Part shown: one piece after another, positions 7,911 through 10,485 of the stretch
How the letters are laid out: each line of letters begins with the position of its first letter
How positions within the stretch are numbered: position 1 is the first letter of the stretch
Source of the DNA: Desulfovibrio sp.
GTDB taxonomy: Bacteria > Desulfobacterota > Desulfovibrionia > Desulfovibrionales > Desulfovibrionaceae
Assembly: GCA_014804905.1 (NCBI GenBank)
Contig: JAAUYX010000045.1
Span: 2,841 to 13,325, forward strand
Direction of reading: 5' to 3'
DNA length: 10,485 bases
Made by a program: the position numbers and the translations under genes
The notes under the pieces: generated by a model
What the model was told of the DNA's origin: nothing
The model's input: only the letters and a program-made list of their open reading frames with translations
Databases searched by the model: none

Positions 7911-8369
7911 ATGCATAAGATGGACGATCTTTCCAGAAAAATTAAAAGAAATCCCAAAAGACGCGTTCTGCCCGAATATGTATGGAGAAGGGAGGCTCGT
8001 CAGTATGACGCGTTGGCCAACGAGGTGAAGTATGTGGGTAGTTCCAAGCACAAGCGAAACCCCGGGAACTTCCATCTCGATCCTCCGGCCACGAAAGGGG
8101 AAAACGCTATGACGTGTGATGTCGACGGTGGCCTGACCGAGCCCCGAGTGGCTCAGGACTTGCTTCAAAGGGCATTCAGAATGGGGATGGTTGACGAAAG
8201 GATCCAGAAGGGCAAGTGGCCCTGCCATGTATGGGGGGTATGGCAAGGAATCGTGTTCGAGGGGAAATGGAGTGGGAACGATAAGTATCACGGCTATCCT
8301 CTTGAAAAGGATGATCCGCTCCGTGAGCGGATTTTAGAAGAATGGGAACATCGTGATGCCCCCCAATAA
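7911..8369 (+). CDS. Uncharacterised 152-aa protein, first gene of the accessory pair
   Basis: No established family is recognised. The protein is soluble, with no signal peptide or membrane segment. Its N-terminus is basic (DLSRKIKRNPKRRV). Distinctive conserved-looking segments are VKYVGSSKHKRNPGNF (about 39-54), a tryptophan-rich strand WPCHVWGVWQGIVFEG (103-118) and KYHGYPLEKDDPL (125-137), which suggest a compact alpha/beta domain with His/Lys/Asp clusters. I have an impression of similar YHGYP-containing proteins encoded beside ImmA/IrrE-like genes in other bacteria, but cannot verify it. ATG 7911 is chosen because codons before it look non-coding and lie over the terminator. ATG 7920 is equally possible, and neither has a good ribosome site. 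The gene overlaps the next by 17 nt, indicating a coupled operon. Composition is less GC-rich than the core genes. Confidence 0.75.
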   Translation: MHKMDDLSRKIKRNPKRRVLPEYVWRREARQYDALANEVKYVGSSKHKRNPGNFHLDPPATKGENAMTCDVDGGLTEPRVAQDLLQRAFRMGMVDERIQKGKWPCHVWGVWQGIVFEGKWSGNDKYHGYPLEKDDPLRERILEEWEHRDAPQ

Positions 8370-9711
8370 TTTTTCCATTGTTGTTGACTGGGCGCAGACG
8401 GAGCGGGCCGACGCCCATCCTGAAGATTACTGCATTGGTGAACTGAATGTCACTGCGGACGGTGCGCCTCTCGCCAAAAACAAGGACAGGGAGCTGGGCA
8501 ACGAAAAGGAGTGTGCCCTTGTTTCCGCGTTGCCCTTCGCGCGCTGGGCCGCCTCATCGTTTTGGCGCATCCTTTATGAACCGGGACCGCTCAATGACCA
8601 GCCTGCGCCTGTCTGGTGGCGCATGGCGCACGAAATGACCTCCATCGGGGAGGGTTGGGCTTGGCCCCATATCGCTTTCACCTCTGATACGTGCCAGGTG
8701 CGCATCATCGCTCACGGTCAGAGCGAGGTCGATTCTTCGTGGCAGCGGGCCCGGTACACAGCCTCAGGGGAGTGGTATATCCCGTTGCCGGAAATGCGCG
8801 AGGGACTGCGGAATTTTATTACAGAGGTGAAGGACAGGCTTTCGGAGGCCGGGCGCGCGCCCGAAATCACGGATGAACTCAACGAGCGCCTTGCGGAAGA
8901 CCGGGACGACGGCGCGAGAAACTATAGGATCATTGAAGCCATGCTCGGCTATGATCCCGGCTACGGCCCCGCCCCCTTGATGCGCAAGTTTTGCGACTTG
9001 GCGGAGCGGCGTGTGGACATGGCGATTTTAATGGAAATTGCCGGCGGCCTTAATCCGCTCGCAGGATTAGAGCGCAATGACCAGTTTTCCGGGTTGGAAA
9101 GGGCGTACAGCTCCATGAAATCCGGAGTAAAGGCGACCTTGAAACTCCCCCATATTTCCAGACCCTCCGCCAGGGAACCCTGGGACTATGGCCAGCAGCT
9201 TGCGCGCGACTTGCGCAGACAGTATGGCCTTTCTTGCACCGAGGGGATCGACCAAAAATGTCTGCTGGATTTTTTCAGGCTCACGCGAAGCCAGTTCCAA
9301 CGCGTTCCGTCGGCAGGTGCCGTTTCGCTTTGCAAAAAATACAATGATCGCCTCAGCATCAGTTTTAAGAGTATGAGAAGCTGTTCGAGCTTCTATATGG
9401 AGCAAAGAAGGTTCCAGCTTGGGCGGATCCTCGGGGCCTATCTGGCCTCCGCGCCGCATGCGAAATGGCTTGCTCTGAGCGATGGTTCTACATGGGAGCA
9501 GCAAATGCAGCGCAATTTCGCCTGCGAATTTTTGGCGCCGCTCGATGGCATCCTTGCGATGATCCCCACCGAGCCCAACGACCTTTCTCTGACGCAGGTG
9601 CAGAAAATCGCCAAGCATTTTGAAGTTACCCCCTTTACCCTCATCAACAGCCTAATGAATAATCACAAAATGGACAGAGAATCTGCTGAGCGATTATTAA
9701 AGGCCGCCTGA
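8353..9711 (+). CDS. ImmA/IrrE-like protein with a degenerate zinc site (probable pseudo-peptidase)
   Basis: The 452-aa protein has two parts. The N-terminal half (about 1-235) is unrecognised and tryptophan-rich, with segments such as ARWAASSFWRILYEP (63-77), GEGWAWPHIAFTSD (99-112) and IIEAMLGYDPGYGPAPL (193-209). The C-terminal half (about 270-450) follows the ImmA/IrrE pattern: a helical approach (PWDYGQQLARDLRRQYGL), then MEQRRFQLGRILGAYL at 349-364 where relatives have RRFTLAHELGHYL, then EQQMQRNFACEFLAP (382-396) matching the ExxANxFAxxLLxP segment, and a helix-turn-helix-like end (VQKIAKHFEVTPFTLINSL). Both zinc-binding histidines and the catalytic glutamate are replaced (R358, I359, A362), while the third ligand position, E382, is kept. 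Peptidase activity is therefore unlikely, and a binding or sensing role is inferred. Translation may start at GTG 8353 or ATG 8356. The gene overlaps the upstream partner by 17 nt. Confidence 0.75.
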   Translation: MMPPNNFSIVVDWAQTERADAHPEDYCIGELNVTADGAPLAKNKDRELGNEKECALVSALPFARWAASSFWRILYEPGPLNDQPAPVWWRMAHEMTSIGEGWAWPHIAFTSDTCQVRIIAHGQSEVDSSWQRARYTASGEWYIPLPEMREGLRNFITEVKDRLSEAGRAPEITDELNERLAEDRDDGARNYRIIEAMLGYDPGYGPAPLMRKFCDLAERRVDMAILMEIAGGLNPLAGLERNDQFSGLERAYSSMKSGVKATLKLPHISRPSAREPWDYGQQLARDLRRQYGLSCTEGIDQKCLLDFFRLTRSQFQRVPSAGAVSLCKKYNDRLSISFKSMRSCSSFYMEQRRFQLGRILGAYLASAPHAKWLALSDGSTWEQQMQRNFACEFLAPLDGILAMIPTEPNDLSLTQVQKIAKHFEVTPFTLINSLMNNHKMDRESAERLLKAA

Positions 9712-9896
9712 TTCTCAGACAGCCGGGATATGCGGCGAAAGGGGCGCGGGGGATGACGACGGTTTGCGCCGGCCCGTGCGTCCCTGCACGACTGTCTGAA
9801 GCCCGGCAAAGTATTTTACGGGCCTGCCCCCGGGCACCACAGGTATCCGGCCTGTGAGAATCACTACGGGCTTCACGTCGGCTTATGCATGTAGTG
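9709..9896. repeat. Cluster of inverted repeats in the gap after the accessory pair
   Basis: Several short perfect inverted repeats crowd this gene-free stretch: TGATTCTCA (9709-9717) with TGAGAATCA (9855-9863), TCAGACAG (9715-9722) with CTGTCTGA (9792-9799), TGAAGCCCG (9797-9805) with CGGGCTTCA (9867-9875), CACAGG (9838-9843) with CCTGTG (9851-9856), and CACTAC (9862-9867) with GTAGTG (9891-9896). Some are nested and some cross. None has a T tail typical of a terminator. They may mark a remnant element boundary, a structured RNA or protein-binding sites. Confidence 0.45.
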
Positions 9897-10025
9897 CGCG
9901 CCCGGAGGACGGTTCGGAGCCATGGCCCCGGGAAATTTCCTCGAAAATCGGGAGGCGGCGGGCGCTATCTTCGGACTTCTGAGTTCCGTTTGGAGCAGCC
10001 TGGCGGCGCGCACTCCGCAGGACGC
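9712..10025. other. Intergenic stretch without a recognisable gene
   Basis: About 310 nt separate the accessory gene pair from the terminator of the SRP RNA gene. Apart from the inverted repeats in the left 190 nt, nothing convincing is visible: no tRNA, no integrase fragment and no clear promoter. Frames that cross the stretch lack a ribosome site, run through the SRP RNA gene or have unlikely composition. It could hold the far boundary of the accessory insertion. Confidence 0.5.
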
Positions 10026-10061
10026 AGAAAACGCGAAGCACGTTTGCGCTTCGCGTTTTCT
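10026..10061 (-). terminator. ffs: Bidirectional terminator, mainly for the SRP RNA gene
   Basis: AGAAAACGCGAAGC (10026-10039) and GCTTCGCGTTTTCT (10048-10061) form a perfect 14-bp inverted repeat with an 8-nt loop. On either strand the GC part (GCGAAGC/GCTTCGC) is followed by GTTTTCT, so it can stop transcription both ways. It lies directly downstream of the minus-strand SRP RNA, and no + strand gene ends close by. Confidence 0.75.
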
Positions 10062-10147
10062 ATGGGCCGGGCACCCGGCAGCCCCCGTTGCCGCTGCTTC
10101 CTTTCGGACCTGACGGGGTTGGCGGGGGCTGCCGCCGCCCGGCTTGG
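10062..10147 (-). ncRNA. ffs: Bacterial small signal recognition particle RNA (4.5S-type)
   Basis: This is the RNA scaffold of the signal recognition particle, which binds Ffh and helps target nascent membrane proteins to the membrane. On the minus strand it contains the conserved apical core GTCAGGTCCGAAAGGAAGCA, including the Ffh-binding symmetric and asymmetric internal loops. The tetraloop is GAAA, another GNRA variant where E. coli has GGAA. The long hairpin closes by pairing GCAGCCCCCG with CGGGGGCTGC, and at its base GCCGGGC (complement of 10137-10143) pairs with GCCCGGC (complement of 10066-10072). It is the short type with no Alu domain. The ends are approximate: the 5' end near 10146 is set from the promoter and the 3' end from the stem base. 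It is antiparallel to and divergent from hypF. Confidence 0.93.
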
Positions 10148-10152
10148 CAACA

Positions 10153-10181
10153 CCTTTAGCCGCTCCGGGGGCCGCTGTCAA
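10153..10181 (-). promoter_or_regulatory. ffs: Promoter of the SRP RNA gene
   Basis: On the minus strand a perfect -35 box, TTGACA (complement of 10176-10181), is followed after 17 bp by TAAAGG (complement of 10153-10158), a weak -10 match. Initiation about 7 nt further on (near 10146) coincides with the expected 5' end of the SRP RNA. Confidence 0.6.
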
Positions 10182-10231
10182 TCGCCGGGCCGGGCGTGAC
10201 GCGGCGGCCCGTTTTGCGCTATCCTTGGCGC

Positions 10232-10485
10232 ATGGCACAGGAAAACGTCACACAGGAGCCCACGCGCCGGGCCTTCACAGCTCAGGGCCAGGTGCAGGGC
10301 GTGGGCTTCAGGCCCTTTGTCTGGCGCCTTGCGCGGGAGGAAGGCCTCACGGGCTCGGTGCGCAACACGGCGGACGGCGTGCGCATCGAGGTGCAGGGGG
10401 AGCCCCACGCCGTAGCGGCCTTCAGGCGCCGCCTGCGCGCGGAGCTTCCGCCGCTGGCGCGCCTCACCGGCGTCACCGAGGCGGA
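10232..10485 (+). CDS. hypF: HypF, [NiFe]-hydrogenase maturation carbamoyltransferase (N-terminal part)
   Basis: HypF uses carbamoyl phosphate and ATP to carbamoylate HypE, the first step in making the cyanide ligands of the [NiFe]-hydrogenase active site. The visible 84 residues are the N-terminal acylphosphatase-like domain, with the hallmark GQVQGVGFRPFVWRLA at about 19-34 (catalytic Arg27) and VRNTADGVRIEV, which holds the catalytic Asn45. The right edge of the window cuts the gene off before its zinc-finger, YrdC-like and Kae1-like domains, so HypF rather than a stand-alone acylphosphatase rests on the GVGFRPFVWRLA pattern and the N-terminal context. ATG 10232 has no strong ribosome site (CTTGGCG just upstream). 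The gene is divergent from the SRP RNA, and its promoter must lie in the 50-nt interval, where I see no clear boxes. It fits a hydrogen-metabolising sulfate reducer carrying cytochrome c3. Confidence 0.88.
   Translation, partial: MAQENVTQEPTRRAFTAQGQVQGVGFRPFVWRLAREEGLTGSVRNTADGVRIEVQGEPHAVAAFRRRLRAELPPLARLTGVTEA

Noticed and set aside
7575..9900. CRISPR array, insertion sequence or reverse transcriptase (retron) in the accessory segment
   Set aside because: No regularly spaced direct repeats, no transposase motifs and no reverse transcriptase gene are present, so the structured RNA cannot be called a retron RNA from this window.
9885..10199. 104-aa open frame crossing the terminator and SRP RNA gene
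   Set aside because: There is no ribosome site, and it reads through a conserved RNA gene on the other strand and a perfect 14-bp terminator hairpin.

Overview
The window looks like chromosomal DNA from a GC-rich sulfate-reducing bacterium of the Desulfovibrionaceae. The main evidence is a periplasmic tetrahaem class III cytochrome c3, an adjacent NtrC-type two-component pair, the start of the [NiFe]-hydrogenase maturation gene hypF, and very high GC in nearly all genes. Every protein gene reads on the + strand. The small SRP RNA gene near the right end is on the - strand.

Left part (1-2579): the C-terminal end of an unidentified gene is closed by a strong GC hairpin. A pair of unrecognised membrane proteins follows (103 and 281 aa). 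Next come a YchJ-family protein with two SEC-C zinc motifs and, overlapping it by 4 nt, a small protein carrying two copies of a four-cysteine motif.

Central part (2626-7534): glucose-6-phosphate isomerase (pgi) is followed after 3 nt by a membrane sensor histidine kinase. The kinase overlaps its cognate sigma-54-dependent response regulator by 8 nt, so the three genes probably form one operon. A good sigma-70-type promoter then precedes the cytochrome c3 gene, which ends at a GC-rich hairpin.

Accessory part (about 7575-9711): base composition drops and two unfamiliar overlapping genes appear. One encodes a 152-aa protein. The other encodes a 452-aa protein whose C-terminal part resembles ImmA/IrrE metallopeptidases but lacks the HExxH residues. 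Upstream is a compact regulatory block: a promoter whose spacer holds a 12-bp palindrome, about 160 nt of potentially highly structured RNA, and a textbook intrinsic terminator with seven T's. This is either a free-standing small RNA or an attenuated leader for the gene pair. It is the most likely place for an undescribed system (defence, toxin-antitoxin or stress type), but the sequence alone does not give its function.

Right part (9712-10485): a gene-free stretch rich in inverted repeats is followed by a bidirectional terminator, the SRP RNA gene (minus strand) with its own promoter, and the divergent, truncated hypF.
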